From JAWWPG01 sp038254365 (lineage in GTDB: Bacteria > Actinomycetota > Actinomycetes > Propionibacteriales > Nocardioidaceae), in contig JBBSGI010000057.1 in NCBI GenBank assembly GCA_038254365.1, positions 1 through 18,555 on the forward strand: DNA of 18,555 bases. Reading direction: 5' to 3'. Position 1 is the stretch's first letter. Every line of letters starts with the position of its first letter. This document shows positions 8,783-15,528 of this stretch, piece by piece. Position numbers and translations under genes: made by a program. The notes under the pieces are model-generated. The model saw only the letters and a list, made by a program, of their open reading frames with translations. It searched no databases and was not told the origin of the DNA.

Positions 8783-9778
8783 TCAGCGGGTCGACTGGTA
8801 GATCCGCCGTACGACATCCTCGATATCGGGTTCCTCGATGGAGAGGTCGCGGATGTGCGCGCGTGCGGCCACCGCGGCCAGCACCGTGGCGGCAGTCGTC
8901 GCTTCCGCGTCGAAGGCCAGCCGTTGTCGTAGCCCGTCGGCCTCACTGCCCAGGTGGGTGGTGCCCGGGATCCCGGCCAGGTCAGCGGACGGCTCGGTCA
9001 GGTCGACCACGAGCACCCGCCGGGCGCCGACCGTCGCGGCCAGCCCGGGCAGCGTCCCGTCGTACGCGAGGCTGCCGTGGTCGACGACGAGTACCCGGTC
9101 GCAGAGCCGCTCCACGTCCCCCATGTCGTGCGTGGTGAGCAGCAGCGTGGTCCCGCGCGATGCCCGCTCCGCGATCAGGAACTCGCGCAGGCGAGCCTTG
9201 GAGACGACGTCCAGACCGATCGTCGGCTCGTCGAGGATGAGCAGCTCCGGGGAGTGCAGCAGCGCGGCCGCGATCTCGGCCCGCATCCGCTGCCCGAGCG
9301 AGAGCTGGCGCACCGGGATGTCGAGCGTCTCGCCCATCTCCAGCTGGTCGACCAGCTCAGCGGTCCGGTGACCGGCGGCCGCGGGGTCAAGCCGGTGGAT
9401 GGCGGACAGGATCGAGAACGACTCGCGCAGCGGGAGGTCCCACCAGAGCTGGGATCGCTGCCCGAACACGACCCCGATCCGGCGGGCTAGGTCGCGACGG
9501 CTCTTCATCGGGTCCAGACCGCAGGTGCGGACCCGCCCGGACGTCGGTACCAGGATCCCGCACAGCATCTTGATCGTCGTGGACTTGCCGGCACCGTTGG
9601 CGCCGATGTAGCCGACGGACTCGCCGGGCATCACGCGGAACGTCATGGCGTCAACGGCCGCGAACGTCGTACGCGCCCGTCGGCCGTCCGGGCGCTTGCG
9701 CTTGACCGAGAAGTTCCGCGTCAGGTCGACGATGTCGACCGATGGGACATCCGCATGCCCGTCAGGCTGGTCTGTCAC
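8783..9778 (-). CDS. ABC exporter ATP-binding protein (COG4586 type)
   Basis: Cytoplasmic ATPase of an ABC-2-type exporter, 331 residues. Walker A GANGAGKST is at 59-67, the Q-loop is in FGQRSQLWWDLPLRES, the signature is LSLGQRMRAE, Walker B is LLILDEPTIGLD and the switch His is in LLTTHDMGD. The RSQLWWDLP and SLGQRMRAE wording is characteristic of the COG4586 subgroup that pairs with COG4587/COG3694 permeases; a characterised cyanobacterial system of this type exports viologens, but substrates here are unknown. I chose GTG at 9778 because it overlaps the upstream permease stop as GTGA and has a strong ribosome-binding site (GGGAGGTGG); the longer open frame to 9877 lies inside the permease gene. 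It is the last gene of the operon, followed by the terminator at 8716-8771. Confidence 0.93.
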   Translation of the reverse strand: MTDQPDGHADVPSVDIVDLTRNFSVKRKRPDGRRARTTFAAVDAMTFRVMPGESVGYIGANGAGKSTTIKMLCGILVPTSGRVRTCGLDPMKSRRDLARRIGVVFGQRSQLWWDLPLRESFSILSAIHRLDPAAAGHRTAELVDQLEMGETLDIPVRQLSLGQRMRAEIAAALLHSPELLILDEPTIGLDVVSKARLREFLIAERASRGTTLLLTTHDMGDVERLCDRVLVVDHGSLAYDGTLPGLAATVGARRVLVVDLTEPSADLAGIPGTTHLGSEADGLRQRLAFDAEATTAATVLAAVAARAHIRDLSIEEPDIEDVVRRIYQSTR

Positions 9779-10623
9779 CCGCCACCTCCCTGGTAGTGAG
9801 CGGTGCCCCACCGCCACAGGGTGTACGCCAACGTCCACACCCAGAGCGCGGCGACCGGTGTCAGCCAGGCGAGCCACGCCGGCAGGCCACTCGGGCCGGG
9901 CAGGTCGAGCAGCGCCAGGGTAGGCAGGTACGCGGTGAACACGACCGGGACCAGGTAGCCGAAGAGCATCTTCAGCGGGCTCGGGAAGATCGACGCCGGT
10001 TGTGATGAGGCGTACGAACCGCCGTAGGTGAACGCGTTGGTCAGCTCCGCCCCGTTGATGAGGAAGAACTGCAGGCTGGCCGCGCAGACGAACAACCCCG
10101 CGAAGATCGCCGCGCCGAAGACGATGGTCATCGCAAGCAGGGCCACGTTGTGCACGTCGAGGCTGACGTCGTTGGCGCCCAGACCTGCCACCAGGGCTAC
10201 CAGTGCGACGGCGATCCGCGAGATGCGGCGGAGGTCGACCTCACACGTCATGAGCTGGGCCAGGACGGGCAGCGGCCTGAGGTAGAACGCGTCGAGAGTC
10301 CCAGCCCGGATGAACGTCGGCAGGGTGTCGAGGTGCCCCACCACCAGGTCGGCGAGCTGGAACGTCAGGTTGGACAGCCCGAACAGCACCAGGATCGCGT
10401 CGAAGTCGAGCCCGCCCAGCACCGCGACGTTGTGGAAGATCACCCACACCTCGCCGAACTCCGTGAGGCCGATGAGCAGCGACCCCGCCAGGTCAAGTGC
10501 GAAGCCGGCCGGATAGCTGCGCTGTGCCCGCAGGCGTGAGGCAAGCACCGCTCGGTACGGCGACCATCGGCTCCCAACCAGGCTCTGCGGAGTCGTGAAA
10601 GCATGGGTCCGGTCAGCCCCCAT
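9775..10623 (-). CDS. ABC-2 exporter permease (COG3694 type)
   Basis: Integral membrane subunit of 282 residues with about six hydrophobic segments. These include the N-terminal LDLAGSLLIGL, a central block IAVALVALVAGLG, VALLAMTIVFGAAIFAGLFVC, and the C-terminal LAWLTPVAALWVWTLAYTL. Family-like features are the LLSN-type segment (here FGLSNLTFQLADLVVG), FIRAGTLDAFYLRPLP and FLINGAELTNAFTYGG, matching the permeases that partner COG4586 ATPases. The ATG at 10623 overlaps the end of the upstream permease by 11 nt, and its stop overlaps the ATPase start by 4 nt. Both overlaps imply translational coupling and equal production of the subunits. Confidence 0.88.
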   Translation of the reverse strand: MGADRTHAFTTPQSLVGSRWSPYRAVLASRLRAQRSYPAGFALDLAGSLLIGLTEFGEVWVIFHNVAVLGGLDFDAILVLFGLSNLTFQLADLVVGHLDTLPTFIRAGTLDAFYLRPLPVLAQLMTCEVDLRRISRIAVALVALVAGLGANDVSLDVHNVALLAMTIVFGAAIFAGLFVCAASLQFFLINGAELTNAFTYGGSYASSQPASIFPSPLKMLFGYLVPVVFTAYLPTLALLDLPGPSGLPAWLAWLTPVAALWVWTLAYTLWRWGTAHYQGGGG

Positions 10624-11419
10624 TCAGCACCAGCTTGCGGCGTCCGGCGTTGGTCAGCCACCTGCCGACCAGGCAGACAGCGACCAGCCAGCCCAGCTGC
10701 ATGAGCACGTCGGCGGCGGCGTCCAGGCCGACGGTCCTGCCCGAGATGACGTCGATGGGGGTCTGCAGGATCGAGGGGAACGGCGTGCAGTAGGCCAGCG
10801 TGTGCAGCCAGCCGGGAAACAGCCCCACGGGCACGTAGAGGCCGGCGAGGAACCCGCTGGCCACCAGGTAGAGCGTCCGCGCCCCCCGGGTGTCGAGCAG
10901 CCAGAAGCCGAGGACGTTGACGGCGTACCTGCCGTAGAAGGAGATCGTCACCCCGGCGATGATGCTGACCAGGCCCAGCAGGTACGGCAGCACGGTCGCG
11001 GGCATCACGAGCCCGACCGTGAGGGCGCCGACGAGGACTGATGGGAGGCCGCGTGGGATCAGCGTGTACGCCGCGCGGCCCAGGTCCTCGGCGAGGTGCC
11101 ACGTCTGCAGGTCGACTGGTCGGGTGAAGTCGACCGCCACGTCTCCGGTGCGCACCCGGTCACCGATTTCGGCGCGACCACTGAGCTCGATGGCCCCGAT
11201 CAGGCCCTGGGACAGCCAGACGTAGGCGCTGATCGTGCCTGCCGTGTAACCGCCGAGTGTGCCGCCCGCGCTCTTGATGGCCGCGAACAGGATCGCAGCC
11301 CGGATAAAGCCGAACACGATGTTGGTGACCAGCCCCGCGAGCATCGCCAGCCGGTAGTTCGCCTGCCGCAAGAAGCCGGCCCGGACCAGCAACAGCGCGG
11401 TCCTGAGGTCCGGAGGCAC
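10613..11419 (-). CDS. ABC-2 exporter permease (COG4587 type), first gene of operon
   Basis: Integral membrane subunit of 268 residues. It starts with an amphipathic N-terminus (LRTALLLVRAGFLRQANYRLAML) and has about six membrane segments, including VTNIVFGFIRAAILFAAI, LIGAIELSGR (cytoplasmic loop), LPSVLVGALTVGLVMPATVLPYLLGL and ASGFLAGLYVPVGLFPGWL. The motif TGDVAVDFTRPVDLQ in the first cytoplasmic loop and the segment around TPFPSILQTPIDVISG are typical of these permeases. With the second permease and the ATPase it makes a heterodimeric ABC exporter. The GTG start at 11419 has no ribosome-binding site but lies 9 nt after a -10 element (TAAGTT) with a -35 17 nt further up, so the operon is probably leaderless. 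Confidence 0.87.
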   Translation of the reverse strand: MPPDLRTALLLVRAGFLRQANYRLAMLAGLVTNIVFGFIRAAILFAAIKSAGGTLGGYTAGTISAYVWLSQGLIGAIELSGRAEIGDRVRTGDVAVDFTRPVDLQTWHLAEDLGRAAYTLIPRGLPSVLVGALTVGLVMPATVLPYLLGLVSIIAGVTISFYGRYAVNVLGFWLLDTRGARTLYLVASGFLAGLYVPVGLFPGWLHTLAYCTPFPSILQTPIDVISGRTVGLDAAADVLMQLGWLVAVCLVGRWLTNAGRRKLVLNGG

Positions 11420-11428
11420 AATCGCAAG

Positions 11429-11457
11429 AACTTACCCGCCTGGGCGTCAGGCGGCAA
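11429..11457 (-). promoter_or_regulatory. Promoter of the ABC exporter operon
   Basis: Read on the minus strand, TTGCCG (11457-11452) and TAAGTT (11434-11429) are separated by exactly 17 nt, and the GTG of the first permease follows 9 nt later. Spacing and hexamers fit a vegetative sigma factor and a leaderless transcript. Confidence 0.6.
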
Positions 11458-11542
11458 CCGACTTGTGCCGCGCTAAGCCGCTCCATTGCGCTCGTGGCGA
11501 ACGAGGCAGCGAGATGCCCGGCGGCTGCCGCAGGCTGAGCAC

Positions 11543-12538
11543 ATGCGTCTCCTCGTGCTTGGTGGCACTCATCACGTTGGCCGTGCGGTTGTGCAGGCGG
11601 CCCTGCGGCGGGGTGACGAGGTCACCACGGCGACGCGTGGCGTGAGCGGCCCGTCCGCCGAGGGCGCCCGGGCTATCCACGTCGACCGCACTGATCCGGC
11701 CGCGTTGACGGCGGCGCTCGGCGAGGAGTCTTGGGACGTCGTGCTCGACACGTGGTCCGGCGCGCCCCGTGCCGTGCACAGCTCGGCCGAGCTGCTCGCC
11801 GCGCGCGTCGACCACTACATCTACGTGTCCAGCAGGTCGGTCTACGTGTGGCCGCTGCCGCTGGGCTCGGACGAGTCCGCGCCGGTTGTCGATGCCGACC
11901 CGTTCAGCGACGACGAGGCTGACTACGCCGCTGCTAAACGGGGTGCCGAGATCGCCGTCGAGGAGGTCTTCGGTCAGCGGCGCCTGCTGGCCCGGGCCGG
12001 CCTGATCCTCGGTCCGTACGAGCGCGTCGGCCGACTGCCGTGGTGGCTGAACCGGATCTCCCGAGGTGGACGGGTTCTCGCTCCCGGCCCGTGGGACCGG
12101 CCACTGCAGTACGTCGACGCCCGCGATCTCGCGGACTGGCTGTTGGCCGCCGCCGACCGTCGAATGGACGGAGTTTTCAACGCGGTCAGCGTGGCCGGGC
12201 ATAGCACCATCGGGGAGCTGCTCGAAGCGTGCTTGACGGTGACCGGCGCGGCTGCCGAACTGGTGTGGACCCCGCCTGAGGTGATCGAGCAGGCGGGCGT
12301 CACCGGATGGACAGAACTGCCGATCTGGGTGCCGCCGACGGGCGAGCTCGCCGGTCTGCACGCCGCCGATGTGACCGCGGCTTATCGGGAGGGCTTGAGC
12401 TGCCGTCCGGTCGGCGACACGGTGCGCGACACCTGGACGTGGCTGCAGCACGAGGGTCTCCCCGACCAGTCGCCCGACCGGGCGGCATCCGGGTTGGATC
12501 CGGAGAAGGAGCGGTTGATTCTGGGCGGTCTGCGGTGA
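11543..12538 (+). CDS. NAD-dependent epimerase/reductase (extended SDR-like)
   Basis: A 331-residue Rossmann-fold protein. The N-terminal nucleotide-binding motif is GGTHHVG (residues 7-13) directly after the first strand MRLLVLGG. A serine-rich strand SSRSVY follows the fourth strand, and the SDR catalytic pair YAAAK is Tyr128/Lys132. A substrate-binding segment includes GPWDRPLQYVDARDLADWL. This is the architecture of NAD-dependent epimerase/dehydratase family proteins; the substrate cannot be inferred. I chose the ATG at 11543 because the Rossmann strand starts right there; the frame is open further upstream (to 11486) but that part is not conserved-looking. It is divergent from the ABC operon and upstream of miaB, with a hairpin between (12546-12561). 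Confidence 0.85.
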   Translation: MRLLVLGGTHHVGRAVVQAALRRGDEVTTATRGVSGPSAEGARAIHVDRTDPAALTAALGEESWDVVLDTWSGAPRAVHSSAELLAARVDHYIYVSSRSVYVWPLPLGSDESAPVVDADPFSDDEADYAAAKRGAEIAVEEVFGQRRLLARAGLILGPYERVGRLPWWLNRISRGGRVLAPGPWDRPLQYVDARDLADWLLAAADRRMDGVFNAVSVAGHSTIGELLEACLTVTGAAAELVWTPPEVIEQAGVTGWTELPIWVPPTGELAGLHAADVTAAYREGLSCRPVGDTVRDTWTWLQHEGLPDQSPDRAASGLDPEKERLILGGLR

Positions 12539-12545
12539 CCGGCGC

Positions 12546-12561
12546 GCCAGCCTGTGCTGGC
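12546..12561 (+). terminator. Possible terminator hairpin after the epimerase gene
   Basis: GCCAGC-CTGT-GCTGGC is a perfect 6-bp stem with a 4-nt loop, 8 nt after the epimerase stop codon. No U-tract follows. The miaB -10 element lies downstream at 12606, so separate transcription is plausible. Confidence 0.45.
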
Positions 12562-12605
12562 CCGTCGACTCGGGCATCGGCTCGATCTCGACCCGCCGGT
12601 CGCCG

Positions 12606-12611
12606 TACCCT
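12606..12611 (+). promoter_or_regulatory. -10 element for miaB
   Basis: TACCCT followed by 9 nt and the ATG at 12621. No ribosome-binding site lies before the ATG, which fits a leaderless or near-leaderless transcript. No -35 consensus at 17 nt. Confidence 0.45.
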
Positions 12612-12620
12612 GGTTGCACC

Positions 12621-14087
12621 ATGACGATTGCGTCTGAAACGCCCGCGGCACGCACGTACCAGGTGCGGACCTACGGCTGCCAAATGAACGTGCACGACTC
12701 CGAGCGGCTGTCGGGGCTGCTGGAGGCCGCCGGCTATGTGCGTGCCGAGGGCGACACCGGGGCGGATGTCGTCGTCTTCAACACCTGCGCGGTCAGGGAG
12801 AACGCCGACAACCGGCTCTACGGCAACCTCGGCCAGCTGGTGCCCGCGAAGGCAGCTCGACCGGACATGCAGATTGCGGTCGGTGGGTGCTTGGCCCAGA
12901 AGGACCGCGCCGAGATCAGCCGGCGGGCGCCGTACGTCGACGTCGTCTTCGGCACCCACAACATCGGGTCTCTGCCCGCGCTGCTCGAGCGCGCACGAGT
13001 GGCGCAGGAGGCTCAAGTCGAGATCCTCGAGTCGCTCGAGGTCTTCCCGTCGACGCTGCCAACCCGGCGCGAGTCCGCCTACTCCGCCTGGGTCGCAATC
13101 AGCGTGGGATGCAACAACACCTGCACCTTCTGCATCGTGCCCTCGTTGCGAGGCACCGAGAACGACCGCCGTCCCGGCGACGTGCTCGCGGAGGTCCGGG
13201 CACTTGTCGACGAAGGTGTCGTCGAGGTGACGCTGCTCGGCCAGAACGTCAACTCCTACGGCGTCGGGTTCGGAGACCGTTTCGCCTTCGGCAGGCTGTT
13301 GCGGGCCTGCGGCGAGATCGAGGGGCTCGAACGGGTGCGCTTCACCTCGCCGCATCCGCGCGACTTCACCGACGACGTGATCGCGGCGATGGCCGAGACG
13401 CCGAACGTGATGCCCCAGCTCCACATGCCTCTGCAGTCCGGGTCCGACACGATGCTGAAGGCGATGAAGCGGTCGTACCGCAAGGACCGCTATCTGGGCA
13501 TCCTCGACCGGGTCCGGGCGGCGATGCCGGAGGCGGCCATCTCCACCGACATCATCGTCGGCTTCCCCGGCGAGACGGAGGCGGACTTCGCCGAGACGCT
13601 GGACGTCGTCGAGCGAGCGCGCTTCAGCGGCGCCTTCACCTTCGTCTTCTCCAAGCGGCCGGGCACCCCGGCCGCCTCGATGTCCGACGAGGTTCCGGCG
13701 AACCTGGTCAGGCAGCGTTACCAGGCGCTCGTCGACCGGGTCAACCAGATCGCCTGGGAGGAGAACCAGCATTTCGAGGGTCAGCGGGTCGAGGTACTGA
13801 TCGCCGAGGGCGAAGGTCGTAAGGACGCTGCCACGCATCGGCTCTCCGGGCGCGCCCGTGACAACCGGTTGGTGCACGTGACGCCCGGCGAGGCGCAGGT
13901 GCGACCCGGTGACCTGGTGCTCGCCGAGGTGACCCACGCCGCACCGCACCATCTGCTCTCGGACCTTCCGCTGCTCTCGGTCAGACCGACCCGGGCCGGC
14001 GACGCGTGGCAGGCGCGACAGCACGGCACCGACAACGGCAAGCCGGAGGCCGTCGGGCTGGGGATGCCGACCATCCGTCTCTCGTGA
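12621..14087 (+). CDS. miaB: tRNA-2-methylthio-N6-dimethylallyladenosine synthase MiaB
   Basis: Radical-SAM methylthiotransferase that converts i6A37 to ms2i6A37 in tRNA using two [4Fe-4S] clusters. The 488-residue protein has the N-terminal MTTase domain with cluster cysteines Cys20 (YGCQMN), Cys56 (NTCAVREN) and Cys90 (GGCLAQ). The radical-SAM motif CNNTCTFC gives Cys164, Cys168 and Cys171, followed by LHMPLQSGSD and STDIIVGFPGETEADF. A C-terminal TRAM domain contains GQRVEVLIAEGEGR. All catalytic residues are present. The C-terminus is odd: the last seven codons including TGA (14067-14087) coincide exactly with the first unit of the 21-nt repeat array, so the final residues PTIRLS come from the repeat. 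MiaA, which makes its substrate, is encoded at 17422-18378. Confidence 0.97.
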   Translation: MTIASETPAARTYQVRTYGCQMNVHDSERLSGLLEAAGYVRAEGDTGADVVVFNTCAVRENADNRLYGNLGQLVPAKAARPDMQIAVGGCLAQKDRAEISRRAPYVDVVFGTHNIGSLPALLERARVAQEAQVEILESLEVFPSTLPTRRESAYSAWVAISVGCNNTCTFCIVPSLRGTENDRRPGDVLAEVRALVDEGVVEVTLLGQNVNSYGVGFGDRFAFGRLLRACGEIEGLERVRFTSPHPRDFTDDVIAAMAETPNVMPQLHMPLQSGSDTMLKAMKRSYRKDRYLGILDRVRAAMPEAAISTDIIVGFPGETEADFAETLDVVERARFSGAFTFVFSKRPGTPAASMSDEVPANLVRQRYQALVDRVNQIAWEENQHFEGQRVEVLIAEGEGRKDAATHRLSGRARDNRLVHVTPGEAQVRPGDLVLAEVTHAAPHHLLSDLPLLSVRPTRAGDAWQARQHGTDNGKPEAVGLGMPTIRLS

Positions 14088-14234
14088 CCGACCATCCGCC
14101 CCGGGTGACGCACGATCCGCCTCTCGTGACCGACCATCCGCCTCTCGTGACCGACCATCCGCCCCGGGTGACGCACGATCCGCCTCTCGTGACCGACCAT
14201 CCGCCCCGGGTGACGCGCGCGATCCGGGGGTCGG
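14067..14234 (+). repeat. 21-nt tandem repeat array 1 (seven units plus a degenerate eighth)
   Basis: Seven exact-length 21-nt units start at 14067, 14088, 14109, 14130, 14151, 14172 and 14193; an eighth at 14214 degenerates after 11 bases. There are three unit types. A starts CCGACCATCCG and ends CTCTCGTGA. B starts the same way and ends CCCCGGGTGA. C starts CGCACGATCCG and ends CTCTCGTGA. The order is A'-B-C-A-B-C-B-C', so a 63-nt higher-order unit was duplicated. Unit 1 supplies the end of miaB, and the array runs to the stop of the convergent Nudix gene. There are no spacers, so it is not a CRISPR array. Arms GACCGAC (14191-14197) and GTCGGTC (14230-14236) could close a stem at the distal end. 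Confidence 0.9.
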
Positions 14235-14690
14235 TCAGAAGCCGAAGGTCACCACGGGAGGCAGGTCGCCGGCGCGCAGCCTCTCCAAGACGAGCAGCTC
14301 GTGGGGGACGACGGGATCCGGGAGGTCAGTCAGCCGGAACCAGCGCAGCGCGGCGTTCTTGCGCGGCTCCATGATGCGCGCCTCACCGGACCAGCGTCGG
14401 CACTCGAAGAAGAAGTCGGCACGTTCGTCTATCGCATCGTGGTTGCCGTGGGTCCGGTGCATGCAGCACAGGGGCTCCAGGTCCACGGCTGCGACCGAGA
14501 TGCCGAGCTCCTCCGCAGCCTCCCGGCTGGCCGCTGCGAAGACCGACTCGTCCTCCTCGACGTGCCCGGCGGCCGCGGTGGCCCAGAAACCGTCGCGGTA
14601 CCCCGTGTGCTGTCTGAGCTGGAGAAGCACCTCGTCCCCGCGCCGGAAGATGACGTAGGCGGCTGGCACCACCCGGAAGCGACTGGTCAC
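14235..14690 (-). CDS. Nudix hydrolase
   Basis: A single-domain Nudix protein of 151 residues. The box GHVEEDESVFAAAS-REAAEELGI is intact (42-64; G-x5-E-x7-RE-x2-EE-x-G-I). The segment preceding it (LLQLRQHTGYRDGFWATAAA) and RTHGNHDAIDERADFFFECRRW after it resemble the MutT/ADP-ribose-type group often annotated as NUDIX domain protein. The substrate is not determinable. The GTG start at 14690 has no ribosome-binding site, but TAGGGT lies 7 nt upstream on the minus strand, so it is probably leaderless. Its stop (14237-14235) is followed directly on the minus strand by CCGACC, the same bases that begin the repeat units, so the gene abuts array 1. Only 23 nt separate it from the divergent dioxygenase-like gene. 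Confidence 0.9.
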   Translation of the reverse strand: MTSRFRVVPAAYVIFRRGDEVLLQLRQHTGYRDGFWATAAAGHVEEDESVFAAASREAAEELGISVAAVDLEPLCCMHRTHGNHDAIDERADFFFECRRWSGEARIMEPRKNAALRWFRLTDLPDPVVPHELLVLERLRAGDLPPVVTFGF

Positions 14691-14697
14691 AGGGCAG

Positions 14698-14707
14698 ACC
14701 CTAGCCT
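14698..14707. promoter_or_regulatory. Overlapping divergent -10 elements (bidirectional promoter)
   Basis: In the 23-nt gap between the Nudix gene (start 14690, minus) and the dioxygenase-like gene (start 14714, plus) there is TAGGGT on the minus strand (14703-14698), 7 nt before its GTG. On the plus strand there is TAGCCT (14702-14707), 6 nt before its ATG. They share a CTAG core at 14701-14704. Neither gene has a ribosome-binding site. Confidence 0.6.
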
Positions 14708-14713
14708 CGGGCC

Positions 14714-15409
14714 ATGCTGGTCAGCGCTGCCGTGTGCCCCCACCCGCCGGCAATCATCCCCGCCGTCTCGCGAGGAGCGTCGGGCCAACTGGACGACCTG
14801 CGCGTCGCCTGTACGGCGGCCGTCCGACGATTGCGGAGGGCCGCGCCGGATCTTCTGGTGTGTATCGGTGGCGGTCGGCAGACCCGGGCGTGGAGCGGCG
14901 AGGCCGGCGGCACCCTGCAGCCGTACGGGGTCGACGCCCGGTTCGGCGGGGCCTTGGTCGAGCTGCCCTTATCGCTGACCGTCGCCGCCTATCTGCTCGA
15001 ATCCGTTGATGCCACGAATGGTGATGCCTTCCAGGCGGTGTCGCCCGACGCGGCGGCGGACGACTGCAGCTCGTTGGGCGCGGAGCTCGCCGGCAGGGCA
15101 GACCGGGTCGCCCTGCTCGTGATGGGCGACGGGAGTGCCCGGCGGACGCGCACGTCCCCCGGCCCGTTCGATGAGCGAGCGCAGGAGTTCGATGACGGCG
15201 TCTGGAAGGCGTTGGCCGCCCCCGATCCAGGGCAGCTGCTGGCCATTGATGCCGAGCTGGCGGGAGAACTGTGGGTCTCCGGTCTGCAGGCATGGCAGAC
15301 CCTCGCGGGCGCGCTCGGCTCGTCTCCGACCGAGTGGGCGGGCCAGGTGACCTACAACGCGGCCCCGCTCGGCGTGGGATACGTCGTCATCGAGCTCGAG
15401 ACGCGCTGA
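14714..15409 (+). CDS. Class III extradiol dioxygenase-like protein (probably lacks the iron site)
   Basis: A 231-residue protein that starts MLVSAAVCPHPPAIIP, the CPHPP-type opening of LigB-like (class III extradiol dioxygenase subunit B-like) proteins. It occupies the same neighbourhood, close to miaA and dapF, as the actinobacterial Rv2728c family. Alternating strand/helix segments such as DLLVCIGGG, VALLVMGDGSARRT and FDDGVWKALAAPDPGQL fit that fold. However, the whole protein contains only one histidine (His10), so the two-His-one-carboxylate iron site of true dioxygenases cannot form and an enzymatic role is doubtful. It is divergent from the Nudix gene with a shared promoter region, and the ATG at 14714 is probably leaderless. 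A 5-bp hairpin (GTCCA/TGGAC, 15419-15435) follows the stop. Family call is fairly firm; function is unknown. Confidence 0.75.
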   Translation: MLVSAAVCPHPPAIIPAVSRGASGQLDDLRVACTAAVRRLRRAAPDLLVCIGGGRQTRAWSGEAGGTLQPYGVDARFGGALVELPLSLTVAAYLLESVDATNGDAFQAVSPDAAADDCSSLGAELAGRADRVALLVMGDGSARRTRTSPGPFDERAQEFDDGVWKALAAPDPGQLLAIDAELAGELWVSGLQAWQTLAGALGSSPTEWAGQVTYNAAPLGVGYVVIELETR

Positions 15410-15418
15410 ACCGACCTG

Positions 15419-15435
15419 GTCCACCATCCCTGGAC
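15419..15435 (+). terminator. Possible weak terminator hairpin after the dioxygenase-like gene
   Basis: GTCCA and TGGAC arms around a 7-nt loop, 9 nt after the stop codon at 15409. Short stem without U-tract; low support. Confidence 0.3.
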
Positions 15436-15465
15436 ACGCCTCATGTGCGGGTGACCCATGCTCCG

Positions 15466-15528
15466 CTCCCACGGCCGGATGGTCGGTTACGAGGGGCGGA
15501 TGGTCGGTTACGAGGGGCGGATGGTCAG
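15466..15528 (-). repeat. 21-nt repeat array 2, inverted relative to array 1
   Basis: Three 21-nt units are contiguous at 15466-15486 (degenerate, 16 of 21 matching), 15487-15507 and 15508-15528. On the minus strand they start CCGACCATCCG (the 15508-15528 unit has CTGACC) and end CCCCTCGTAA, differing from unit type A of array 1 at two positions only. A further diverged stretch at 15445-15465 may be another unit. The array lies between the dioxygenase-like gene and the convergent antitoxin-like gene; the stop of the latter (15527-15525) falls inside the last unit, at the CCGACC-to-CTGACC change. Confidence 0.85.

Noticed and set aside
12300..14024. Long minus-strand open frame (574 codons) antisense to miaB
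   Set aside because: Opposes MiaB, which has every expected cysteine motif; the antisense product is low-complexity and unrecognisable.
14067..14234. CRISPR array
   Set aside because: The 21-nt units are directly contiguous with no spacers, and no cas gene is present.
14006..14374. Plus-strand frame encoding heptapeptide repeats through array 1
   Set aside because: It starts inside miaB and continues antisense through the Nudix gene; the repetition only reflects the 21-nt DNA repeat. No start signal or independent protein is supported.
15466..15528. Inverted repeats of an insertion sequence flanking the Nudix/dioxygenase-like pair
   Set aside because: No transposase lies between the arrays, the dioxygenase-like gene belongs to a conserved gene order, and the arrays are tandem rather than single terminal repeats.
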